DNA of 64,000 nt from Phascolomyces articulosus (taxonomy: Eukaryota > Mucoromycota > Mucoromycetes > Mucorales > Lichtheimiaceae). How positions within the stretch are numbered: the first letter of the stretch is position 1; each line of letters starts with the position of its first letter. Of the stretch, positions 23,180 through 31,803 are shown piece by piece. The position numbers and the translations under genes are program-made. Under the pieces are notes generated by a model. That model had not been told where the DNA came from. It did no database searches and worked only from the letters and a program-made list of their open reading frames with translations. Location of the stretch: assembly GCA_025677815.1 (NCBI GenBank), contig JAIXMP010000025.1, positions 616,025 to 680,024 of the forward strand, in the 5' to 3' direction.

Positions 23180-24544
23180 TTTTTTATAGACTTCTTCCTT
23201 GCATATAGATCTTACCATTTTCCATAGGACATTGTTGTTTATTGTCTCTGTTGTTACACTGGTGAGAGTGTCGTGGTAAATTAGAACGAGATAATGATGC
23301 TGATGGTTGTAATCTTCTAGAAATGGCAGCACAATCTTGTATACGATGATCATTGATCATTCGACATTCTTTACAATACAAGTATCCTTTGTAAATGTGA
23401 ACGTTGATAGTTCATATTATTTCACTCCAATTCAGTCGATTTGCTTGTTATCCCATGCGTTTACAAGATCTGGATCATATCCTTCGAGAATCACCACTTC
23501 TTTTCCCCAATAAATATCTTGGTCATCGAAATGCATCCAAACATCTGTCACAGTTATATCTTCAGTATTGCTTGTTACTGTTGTCGGTACTGTTGCTATT
23601 GTTTTCTTCTTTTTCTTCCTCTAACGGGAGTGGCGTTGCGAGATTATTTGCTCAACAATATTGCCACAGTGTTATGTATATCTTTCTTTATTTTTTCTGG
23701 CGTCGTCCATAAGGCCATACGGCGTCCTAAAATTGCTTTCCCATATAAATGCATTTGCGGACATTTAAATGTTTGACCACATTTGGCAGCCTTTAAAAAC
23801 GTTTGTGAGCATTTACCAACATTTGCTGATAATTTATTATAAGTAATCCAACGCTTGGGAGAAGTACATAAAAAAGGTAATTCATTCAGCAAATGGATGG
23901 TTCCAAATGTTGGTCACTATAATAAACTATCAGCAAATGTTGACAAACGTTTCTAGCTTTCTTATATGTTTCCCTTGTAAAACAAATGTTTTTTAAGATT
24001 TAAATGCTGCCAAATGTGAACAAATGCATTTCAAACATTTAAATGTTACCAAAGCCTTTAAATGCCCGCAAATGCATTTATATGGGAAAGAAATTTTAGG
24101 ACGCACCACCAGTCAATAATATGATTGTCACTGAAGTATTGGAAAGACATGTTGTCAATGGATAAACTGTAAAGTGTTGCGCTCCATAGGTGGATTGGGA
24201 TGATGAAGAAGAAGATCCTGGAATCGAAAATAGTGAGGTTGTTGTGGTAATATTGGTAAACCATATTGAAGTGCTCGAAAACGAACATCCTCCATTTTGA
24301 AACAAACTTCAATAATCATCCAATTGTTTGGTACGCTTTTTTACTTTTTAAGTTGACGTGCACTCATAATGTTTTGAGTACCAAAATGCCGAGAAATAAT
24401 ACAAACACCAGTATCTTTGGATTCAATGATATCTTTAAAATTGAAAAGAAGAGTACCGGGGATAGGAACAATTCTCCAGTTGGAAATTGTTGGTATGTTA
24501 TTGATGTCAATGCTGTTGTTGCTCTTATTGTTGGTAGTTGTCAT
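23180..24544 (-). pseudogene. Relic copy A of the same family, interrupted by a foldback element
   Basis: Starts with ATG 24544 (MTTTNNKSNNSIDINN). It continues RIVPIPGTLLFNFKDIIES and FGTQNIMSARQL. After a frame break come WMIIEVCFKMEDVRFRALQY and SVTIILLTGG. The 383-bp MITE interrupts at 23722-24104. Beyond it are TTPEKIKKDIHNTVAILLS, VTDVWMHFDDQDIYWGKEV and a zinc-knuckle-like YCKECRMINDHRIQDC near 23340. Several stops and frame changes separate the parts. Block-by-block similarity to copy B is clear, e.g. IIEVCF-x3-E-x-R-x2-AL versus VIEACF-x3-E-x-R-x2-AL. No known family is recognised. Confidence 0.55.
23722..24104. mobile_element. Foldback MITE (non-autonomous DNA element), 383 bp
   Basis: The two ends are inverted copies. 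The left arm begins GCGTCCTAAAATTGCTTTCC (23722) and the reverse complement of the right end begins GCGTCCTAAAATTTCTTTCC. Similarity continues inward through ATATAAATGCATTTGCGG (identical in both arms), CACATTTGGCAGC (about 70-100 bp in) and CAACATTTGCTGATA to a centre near 23890-23920, where ATTCATTCAGCAAATGG meets its inverse. It thus folds almost end to end. The motif CATTTGC/ACATTT recurs many times. It has no coding capacity. A clear target duplication was not found, so the superfamily is undetermined; it shares no termini with the Harbinger element at 26081. Confidence 0.85.
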
Positions 24545-24879
24545 TTTTGTCTAAGGGAAGGAATATGTTTATAAAAAAAGAAATAAGATATTTTTCAAAA
24601 CATATTTAAACCAATTGCTCCGTTGACAATATTTCATTTCGTGTGCTCCAGTTATAAATTAAACTGAACAAAATGGCAGATTGTAGTAACCAACCCTACA
24701 ATCATAATGATTACCCAGTCTCCCCTGAAGGTGACACAAGGTGCATGTAGATCATTTTTCACCTGCTTTGGTTTCACTTATGAAAAAATCTGGGCAATCG
24801 AAAAAAACAGAACCCTTTTCTCTTTTTTCTTCTCACTTATTACGTTAAACAAACCAAAAAACAACAACTGATCTTGGTC
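24545..24879. promoter_or_regulatory. Upstream region of golgin-like gene
   Basis: Holds the 5' flanks of relic copy A (minus strand) and of the next gene (plus strand). No distinct element is recognised beyond T/C-rich tracts just before the ATG at 24880. Confidence 0.35.
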
Positions 24880-25871
24880 ATGTCATCACAAGTTCCTCGA
24901 CAAGAGCTTTTAGAAGCTGGAAGAAAAAAGGTTTATTATCTCTCTTTTTGGTATTTTTCTTTCTTTTTCTCTGTTTACTAACAACTTCAGTTATCTTTTT
25001 ACACTATATGCTATTTTATATTTCTAGCTCAAAGACTATCAGCAAAAACGGAGGAGCATGAATATACCACCAACCCCTTCAACAAGTACGACATCGCCAA
25101 ATAAACGATTATCTGCATCATCTTTACAATGGCGAAGTAATAAACCTCTTGCCATTCCTTCCAATCATTCCATGGCCATAATCCATTCTACTGTCACTTC
25201 ACCTACTTCACTCAACGAAGAGTAAATATTTTTTTTCTCATTCCTGTCAGGTGCCAACGCGCATCTAAGGTGTGCTGACCAACCCTATTATTGATTTTTT
25301 TTATAGAAGTTATCCGTTGCCTCCGCCTAGTATTATGAATCGACCTTCTATTCCACCTACTCCAGTAAGCAAATAACTTATTATTTTATTATAGTAATAT
25401 GATCAAGAAGTGTTGATAAAACGGAATTATTTCTTTTGTGCAACATTATATAAAATTCAGGTACCTACAACATCTACACCAGTCCCTTCTTCTTCAGCTT
25501 CTTCTATGACTACTTCCAATGATACTTCATCACCACGACACCAGCGCAATACCAGACCATCGCGACATGAACGATCACAAAGTATCAATATAACGGATTA
25601 TTCATCTCAATTTCCGAGTACTTGGGCATATGCCAACTCATCACGTATCCCTTTAAACAAACCAACATCAAATATGGATGAAGCGTTAATCTGGATTCAA
25701 CAAAATAATCGATTGGTTCAGGAAAATTTAAGGTTAAAAAAAGAGCTGGATAGGATAGGACAAGAAAAAAAACAACTAATTCAAGAATTACGACGCAGAG
25801 ATGAACAATTATTGCAGATTTTACAAGAAAAAGATGTTCCACCACGAAAAGCATTAGAAGAAGAACGATAA
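24880..25871 (+). CDS. Golgin-like coiled-coil protein (GM130/Bug1-like N-terminus)
   Basis: join(24880..24930, 25028..25221, 25307..25364, 25461..25871), 237 aa. Four exons are in frame; the first intron uses a less usual GTTTAT donor. The N-terminal RQELLEAGRKKLKDYQQKRR resembles the basic KKLKEYQ motif that begins GM130/GOLGA2 and yeast Bug1 golgins. A Ser/Thr/Pro-rich disordered middle follows. The last about 60 residues are a continuous coiled coil (NNRLVQENLRLKKELDRIG). This layout fits a small cis-Golgi tether, but similarity rests on one short motif. It could be another coiled-coil protein. Confidence 0.5.
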
Positions 25872-26080
25872 CATGTCATTTTCTTTTATTTCTTTTTCTC
25901 TTTCAATCTCGGGCTGGTTCCGGTGACATATACCTTATTATTATTTATTATATATATATATATACTTGGATCATATTACCCATCATTTGATATTAGCACT
26001 ATATATTACTAACCAATTATTTTATCATTCACCCTATCACGAAAAACACTGTATATTTAAAAATGAAAACATGTTCATTA
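25872..26080. other. Short intergenic stretch before the transposon
   Basis: 3' flank of the golgin-like gene with a TA run at 25950-25962, ending at the left terminus of the Harbinger element. Confidence 0.45.
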
Positions 26081-26100
26081 GGGGGTTTCAAAAATAAAAT
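26081..26100 (+). repeat. Left terminal inverted repeat of Harbinger element
   Basis: GGGGGTTTCAAAAAT plus AT-rich continuation; it matches the inverted right end at 28882-28901 over the first 15 bases and nearly over 20. Confidence 0.85.
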
Positions 26101-26132
26101 TTCGTCGCAGTTTTCGTGAAATCGACGAAAAT

Positions 26133-26162
26133 GAAAACTGCGTCTCATGAGACGCAGTTTTC
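26133..26162. repeat. Perfect 30-bp subterminal palindrome
   Basis: GAAAACTGCGTCTCA followed directly by its exact reverse complement. The half-site GAAAACTGCG also appears inverted at about 26107-26116 and near the right end at about 28862-28871. This is likely a binding site for the transposase or the Myb-like protein. Confidence 0.8.
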
Positions 26163-26265
26163 ATGAAATCGATGTCGGAGTGTGTTCCTGGGGATTTATG
26201 TCAAAATCGCTATTTTGTTTAGTTATTTTTTAGCTTTAATTTTTTTTTGAAATTTCTGTTTGAAC

Positions 26266-27423
26266 ATGTCCAACGAAAACAGCACTAATGCTACATCTCA
26301 ACGCAATGGAAGACATTGTACTCGAGAGCAATATGAAATAATGCTACGCATTATTGAAGTGCCCGAGAATTTTGACTGTTTATGTGGGATTCACAAATCT
26401 AGTGTTCCTAAAAATGATAGTAGAAAAACTCGTAAAATAGCAATTTATAAGCTTATGGCTGAAAAGGTTGGAGCAGGTTGGACCGCCAATAGTGCCAAAT
26501 CACGTTTTGAAACCTGGTTCCACAACTTCAAGAAGGTTTTTAACCTATGCGGCGACGATGGCTTGGGTGCCACTGGTTGGGGCATCACTGACAATGATCG
26601 CAAAAAAGGCATTCATACCATCGTAGCCAAAAAAGAGAGCATGTGTTACGGATATGAACGATTAAAGGCATTGTACCAGCATAGAGAAAATGTCAATCCG
26701 TCATATCATGAGGAATGCGGTATCATCCGTCGTTCAACTCGGTATGCGAGCGCACTGGCTCCAGCATCTACACGACATGAACCGCCCACTACAGACCCAG
26801 CAGATGACGACCAGCATCCGAATGAAAGCGGACGTTCAGGAGATGATTCTAACGATCAACATATGACTAACATAGAATCAAACTATGAGTCGTTCACTGC
26901 CGGTAATGTCGGTCCTGAATCTGGTGGATCAGTAGGAGGTGGTAATAACGAAAGAGCTGGTAGTCCAGTGATACAGCCATCCGAGCAAGAACAAGAGGAT
27001 GTCCTCCTTGGCGATGGTAACAATGAGGACGATGAATCGCCTGTGCGTGCGGAGAGGCACTTGGACCAGTTTGGTGATGAAGAAGAAGAAGGAGGAGAAG
27101 ATGAAGAAGACGAAGAAGGGGATGAAGAAGATGAAGAGGATGTAGGTTCGATGCCTAAGCGTCATGGCAACTTTACTGCTGCTTACGACGCTCAAGGTGT
27201 CAAGCGACTCAAAGTAGAGTATGATCTACTACAATTTAAGAAAAAGAAACATGAAGAGAAGATGCGCCTCGAGCGAGAAAAACTTGAGCTTGAAAGGATA
27301 AAGTTTTTGAAAGAAGCAGATGATCGCGAAATGGTCACCAAATTGCAGTTCATCCAAAGTCTTCTTGAGAGAGGCAGCTCTCCGGATGAAGCAGAGGCGC
27401 TTTATAAGCGCTTTACTTTGTAA
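26266..27423 (+). CDS. Harbinger-associated Myb/SANT-like DNA-binding protein
   Basis: One exon, 385 aa, from the first ATG (26266). The N-terminal 130 residues (REQYEIMLRIIEVPENFDCL; AKSRFETWFHNFKKVFNLC) have the tryptophan- and helix-rich pattern of Myb/SANT-MADF-like domains carried by Harbinger elements as the second protein. A long acidic linker follows (EEEEGGEDEEDEEGDEEDEE). The C-terminus is a basic coiled coil (EEKMRLEREKLELERIKFL), probably for dimerisation. In related elements this protein brings the transposase to the ends and aids its nuclear entry. No frame damage is visible. Confidence 0.8.
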   Translation: MSNENSTNATSQRNGRHCTREQYEIMLRIIEVPENFDCLCGIHKSSVPKNDSRKTRKIAIYKLMAEKVGAGWTANSAKSRFETWFHNFKKVFNLCGDDGLGATGWGITDNDRKKGIHTIVAKKESMCYGYERLKALYQHRENVNPSYHEECGIIRRSTRYASALAPASTRHEPPTTDPADDDQHPNESGRSGDDSNDQHMTNIESNYESFTAGNVGPESGGSVGGGNNERAGSPVIQPSEQEQEDVLLGDGNNEDDESPVRAERHLDQFGDEEEEGGEDEEDEEGDEEDEEDVGSMPKRHGNFTAAYDAQGVKRLKVEYDLLQFKKKKHEEKMRLEREKLELERIKFLKEADDREMVTKLQFIQSLLERGSSPDEAEALYKRFTL

Positions 27424-27470
27424 TTTTTTTAAATTTTCTTTTATAATAAAATATCAATATGAAATAAAAT

Positions 27471-28679
27471 TTATTCTTGTAAAACAATTACTTTGATGGA
27501 TTCACGCCATGCATTGACATCGACTGTCTCAAAATCACTACAGTCTACTTCTTCTTGGTCGATCCCAGCGTTCGCGAGGTCCCAATCGTCATCGTTAAGG
27601 AGAAGGAAGTTGTGAAGCACTGCAGTAGCTCTTACAATATGATTCAAAAAAATGAATTCTTTGTCATTTCGTAATTGTAGTGCAATACCTTTAAGATAGC
27701 GCCATCTTCCTTTCCAAATTCCAAACGTATTTTCGATTGCGACTCTTGCAGAAGAGTGCAATTCGTTGAATTCCTTGTTGTCGTCATTGTTTCGAAGTGC
27801 TGGTTCTTTGTATGGTGTTAATAAACGTTCTGAAAGTGCGTAACCAGAATCGCCAAGGATATACTCATTTTCAGAGAAATAATCCAAAGGGAACTTGTAA
27901 ACTTCAGACATTTTATGAGCAGATGAGTCACTGAAACAACCAGGTAATCCAACTTGTATGTGTCGAATCACCCTCCTGTGATCACAAATGGCTTGTACAT
28001 TCATTGAATAGCGTTGCTTTCGGTTGAAATACACCTCTCCTTGCTTTTTTGGTTTTTGTGTCAGAATCACATGAGTGCCGTCAATAAACCCTACACAGGA
28101 AGGAAACCTATGTGTTTCTATGATTGATGCTGCTATTTGCTGCCTTTCAGTTGCAGTTGGCCATTTGATGTATTGAGGGGCAAGATCGTTGAGTGCTGTA
28201 ATGACCCGTCCAATGTATAAACTGACCGAGCCAGTTGCGATACCCCACTGCCGTGCAATGCTATGCACTGATCGGCCACTTCCATCGTGAGCTAACCGTT
28301 CCAGGGTACAGGCTAGCTGAAGCCACACGGGTCTTTGCTTACGTCCACGGCCTTTAAGCTTAAACACGTCGTGCTTTGCAATCTTTTTAACCAGCAATTT
28401 GAAAGACTCTTTCTTCATACGTACTATACGCCGAAATTCAGTATTATTCCACGAAAAGAAAAAAGACATGTATTCTGTAAGCTGAGGAATGCTTCGACGT
28501 GGGTTGAGATATCGATAACTCTCGATTCCTTTAACGAGTTGCATCAGTTCGTCGATTTCTCCTTGAGTGTAATAATATTCTCGAGATCCAGTCAACATAG
28601 ATGCTTTACGAAATTCTAATGTTCTGATTGTTGAATGAATTCGTTTAAGTGCACGCTTTTTTTGTGAAAATTTCACCAT
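27471..28679 (-). CDS. PIF/Harbinger transposase (DDE superfamily 4)
   Basis: One exon, 402 aa, starting at ATG 28679. Catalytic acidic residues lie in FPSCVGFIDGTHV (first Asp), NEYILGDSGYAL (second Asp) and ARVAIENTFGIWKGRW (Glu), the order and context of DDE_Tnp_4 nucleases. Upstream is a helix-turn-helix-like part (HSIARQWGIATGSVSLYIGR) fit for DNA binding. The length is normal for the family and no stop or frameshift interrupts it, so activity is plausible. It cuts and pastes the surrounding element. Confidence 0.93.
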   Translation of the reverse strand: MVKFSQKKRALKRIHSTIRTLEFRKASMLTGSREYYYTQGEIDELMQLVKGIESYRYLNPRRSIPQLTEYMSFFFSWNNTEFRRIVRMKKESFKLLVKKIAKHDVFKLKGRGRKQRPVWLQLACTLERLAHDGSGRSVHSIARQWGIATGSVSLYIGRVITALNDLAPQYIKWPTATERQQIAASIIETHRFPSCVGFIDGTHVILTQKPKKQGEVYFNRKQRYSMNVQAICDHRRVIRHIQVGLPGCFSDSSAHKMSEVYKFPLDYFSENEYILGDSGYALSERLLTPYKEPALRNNDDNKEFNELHSSARVAIENTFGIWKGRWRYLKGIALQLRNDKEFIFLNHIVRATAVLHNFLLLNDDDWDLANAGIDQEEVDCSDFETVDVNAWRESIKVIVLQE

Positions 28680-28881
28680 CTTCTGAATAATTGAATGAAG
28701 TTACAAAAACAGAAAAAAAAATCCCACAGGCTATTTTGCAGGTACAACTTAAGAACACAAACAATACTTTATATTATTGGTCAGCTATTGTATAAAGAAA
28801 ATTAATTGGTTCTGTAATTTAAACTGTGAAATCGTCGTTTTTATCAAATCGTCGAAAATTTCGCAGTTTTCAAAATCGATT

Positions 28882-28901
28882 TTTTAATTTTTGAAACCCC
28901 C
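28882..28901 (-). repeat. Right terminal inverted repeat of Harbinger element
   Basis: Ends ATTTTTGAAACCCCC, the inverse of the left end. Confidence 0.85.
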
Positions 28902-29760
28902 TATTCAGCAGTTTATTATATTATTATATATATTGGCATATTAATATTACAGTTACTACGGAATGACTAGTTACTTATTGTGATCGATGTGTTATATAGG
29001 GAACATATAAGAAAAAATGAAAAGCATGTATGATCTATAAAGGAAAATAATGGAGCTTGATGGTTTGGTTTGATGTTGTATAACAACTTATTGAGATGGT
29101 TTGTTCAAAAACATATTGTACAACCTGTGTAATGGATCTCGGTCATCTAGCTTTAACCTTTTCTTCTATAGTAACATGGATATATAATATATAATATTTT
29201 TTTTCTACCTTCTTCTTGCCACAGCTTAAATTATAATGATTGATTAAATATACATCTTTTTCTCCAAGTCATGTTGTATATGAAATATGAAAGGAAAAGG
29301 CATATCCCAATCTACTGGAAATCTTTTCACATTTTAGTATCAGCAGTTCCCACTAGCTGTTTTTTTACAACTGCGCCAAGTTACTTTGAGAACAAATAAT
29401 ATATAGTTAAAAGTCCATTATATATATATATATATATATATTTACAAAAGAAGCCAACAAAATAGTAATCTGTATCAAAGATACTGAGACCAACTAGCTG
29501 TCATGGTAGATTTTGGAGACACCTGTCAAGTATTTTCTCTTACCCCTTTTTTTTTAACAAAAACAAATCTGGCAATTTTTGGGTGGCTTTGTTTCTGATA
29601 TAAATTATTGGTTGGTTGGTTGGTGCTTGGTGCAAAAGGGCCCATTTGTGTGTAGGTAACAAAAAAAAAAAACTACGCGTTCTTTTCATTTCGACCACAT
29701 TTTTTCTAACATCCGACCTACTTTTTTTTTTTAAAACTACTTCTTTTTTCCCCTTTTATC
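28902..29760. promoter_or_regulatory. Intergenic region and RanGAP promoter
   Basis: AT-rich spacer with a TA run at 29419-29441. Near the RanGAP start (29645-29760) there are A and T tracts and a pyrimidine-rich leader. No other gene is seen. Confidence 0.45.
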
Positions 29761-31086
29761 ATGACTGAACCGATCAACGAATACACCCTCGAAAACAACA
29801 CTGTATTTTCTATTGTTGGAAAGGGCTTGAAGCTCAATACCTCGGATGACGTTCAAGCATTCGTTGATACTATTATGCAGATGGACCGTCTTGAAGTGAT
29901 CCGTCTTAGTGGTAATACGATTGGTGTTGAAGCTGCTGAATCATTGGCTGCGGCATTAAAGACAAAGTCTACACTCAAGGTAACTTTTTTTTTTCAATAT
30001 CCATGGAAAACAGAAACACCGTTCAAAAAAGAGTTTTATTTATATTGACAATGTATATTAAAAATAATTTAGCGTGCTTTATTATCTGACATTTTCACTG
30101 GTCGATTGTTATCCGAGATTCCATTGGCCTTGAAGGCCTTGTGTGATGCTTTCGAAGAAAACCCATTGATTGAACTCGATTTAAGTGACAATGCCTTTGG
30201 CCCTGCTGGTGCCGAACCTTTGATTGACTTTTTATCCAACACCAAAACACTCGAGATTTTACGTCTTAATAACAATGGTCTTGGTATTGGTGGTGGTACT
30301 ATGATTGCCAAGTCCCTACAAGCTTGGGCTGACAAGTGCAAGGCTGAAAACCGTACTTCTACTTTACATACTGTCATTTGTGGTCGTAACCGTTTAGAAG
30401 ATGGTAGTGCCCCCTCGCTTGGATTGGCCTTTGCTGCTCATGGTACTCTCAAGGTAGTGCGTATGCCTCAAAATGGTATTCGTCCCAAGGGTATTTCACA
30501 ATTGGTTCAGGGACTTCGTACATGTCAACAGTTAGAACATCTGGATTTGCAAGATAACACATTTACTGCCAAGGGTGCTAAAGCATTATCTAAATCCATT
30601 CCCAGCTGGCCTCAATTACAAATTTTGAATGTGAGTGATTGTTTGCTTTCCAAACGAGGTGGTCTTGCTTTGGCCAATGCCTTGAATGATGGTCATATCA
30701 AACAATTGACCCATTTGCACTTGCAATACAATGAAATCCGTTCGGATGCTATCCTTGTCTTGGCCGAAGCTGTACGCACGCATTTGAAGGAATTACAACA
30801 TTTGGAGTTGAATGGTAATCAATTTGATCCAGAAATGCGGGAAACTCAAGAATTAATAGATGCATTGGCTGTTTGGTCCCATGAAAATGCATTGGATGAT
30901 TTGGATGATATGGAAGAAGTGGATAGTGAAGAAGAAGATGATGAAGAGGATGAAACTGATAGTGAGGATGAAGATGAATTGGTCAAGAAGGCTGAATCCA
31001 ATGAAAAAAAGGAACCTTTGGTACAAAATGATGATTCCAAGGAAGAACAAGAATTGGTTTCTCAATTAGAGAAGACTCATATCTAA
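29761..31086 (+). CDS. RNA1: Ran GTPase-activating protein (RanGAP)
   Basis: join(29761..29979, 30073..31086), 410 aa, close to yeast Rna1 (407). The protein is a chain of RI-type leucine-rich repeats (LEVIRLSGNTIGVEAAESLA; LIELDLSDNAFGPAGAEPL; LEILRLNNNGLGIGGG). Across the single intron it has LLSDIFTGRLLSEIP, the conserved segment that contacts Ran. It ends in the acidic tail typical of RanGAP (EEDDEEDETDSEDEDE). In the cytoplasm it stimulates GTP hydrolysis by Ran and so sets the direction of nuclear transport. No SUMO-targeted C-terminal domain, as expected for fungi. Confidence 0.95.
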
Positions 31087-31803
31087 AAATCTATATTCAT
31101 CCTATACTACAAACAAACCCCATCCCCCATTTTTTATATATAATATACTTCTTTTAAAACAAAAATTTGTACGACCCCACCTCTTTTTCTTTTTATAAAC
31201 ATTTATAACAATCACCCCCCCCCCACCATTCTGTGCTATTTTCCTTTTTCTTCATATATTACGCACATACACATATACACACCCATACACACTTCCCCTC
31301 AAATGACATCCTTTTTCAAAAGAAAAGAAGGAAACTTTAAATTTCTTTAATCTGCTTTGTCTTAAATTGTTCCCAAACCCCTTCAAGAGTTGATATTTCA
31401 TATTAAACACAACACATGCTACACATATTATACATACATTTCATCTGCACATTTTTTTTTCTACAAATCACAATACACAGCATTTCATATATATTATTTT
31501 AAAAAAAAATTGAGAAAGAATCGATATATTAGAGCATTCTTTATTATTTAAGATTTAGTTTTTATAATTGTACATGATATAGTTATGATGACTGTATATA
31601 AAATGTGATATATAAATTGAAGACAATAGTAGGTGAGAAGTACATGGATGCAAAAATGATTGGTTGGGAAGGGGTATGCTAAAAGAAGAAATAGTAATAG
31701 TTGTTTTTTAAAAAAAGTGAATATAATGGTGGTATAACAAACATAAAATGTAAATTGTAAACAATGAAAGAAATATAAAAGATGAATCATATGATATATA
31801 GAC
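31087..31803. other. Intergenic region between convergent genes
   Basis: T/C-rich 3' flanks of the RanGAP and endopolyphosphatase genes, with a C run at 31215-31224. No gene is seen. Confidence 0.5.

Larger units (their letters stand above)
26081..28901. mobile_element. PIF/Harbinger DNA transposon, apparently complete (2.82 kb)
   Basis: Bounded by terminal inverted repeats starting GGGGGTTTCAAAAAT (26081, and reverse-complemented at 28901). Each end is flanked by a TA dinucleotide (26079-26080 and 28902-28903). Inside are two uninterrupted convergent ORFs: a Myb/SANT-like protein (plus) and a DDE transposase (minus). Their stops are only 47 bp apart, the two-gene layout of Harbinger elements. 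Motifs GCAGTTTTC and TCGACGA recur just inside both ends and may bind the element's proteins. Intact ORFs and near-matching ends indicate a recent insertion that may still be autonomous. Confidence 0.9.

Noticed and set aside
23715..24112. Target site duplication for the MITE
   Set aside because: Flanks CCATACG and ACCACCA share no convincing direct repeat, so none is reported.
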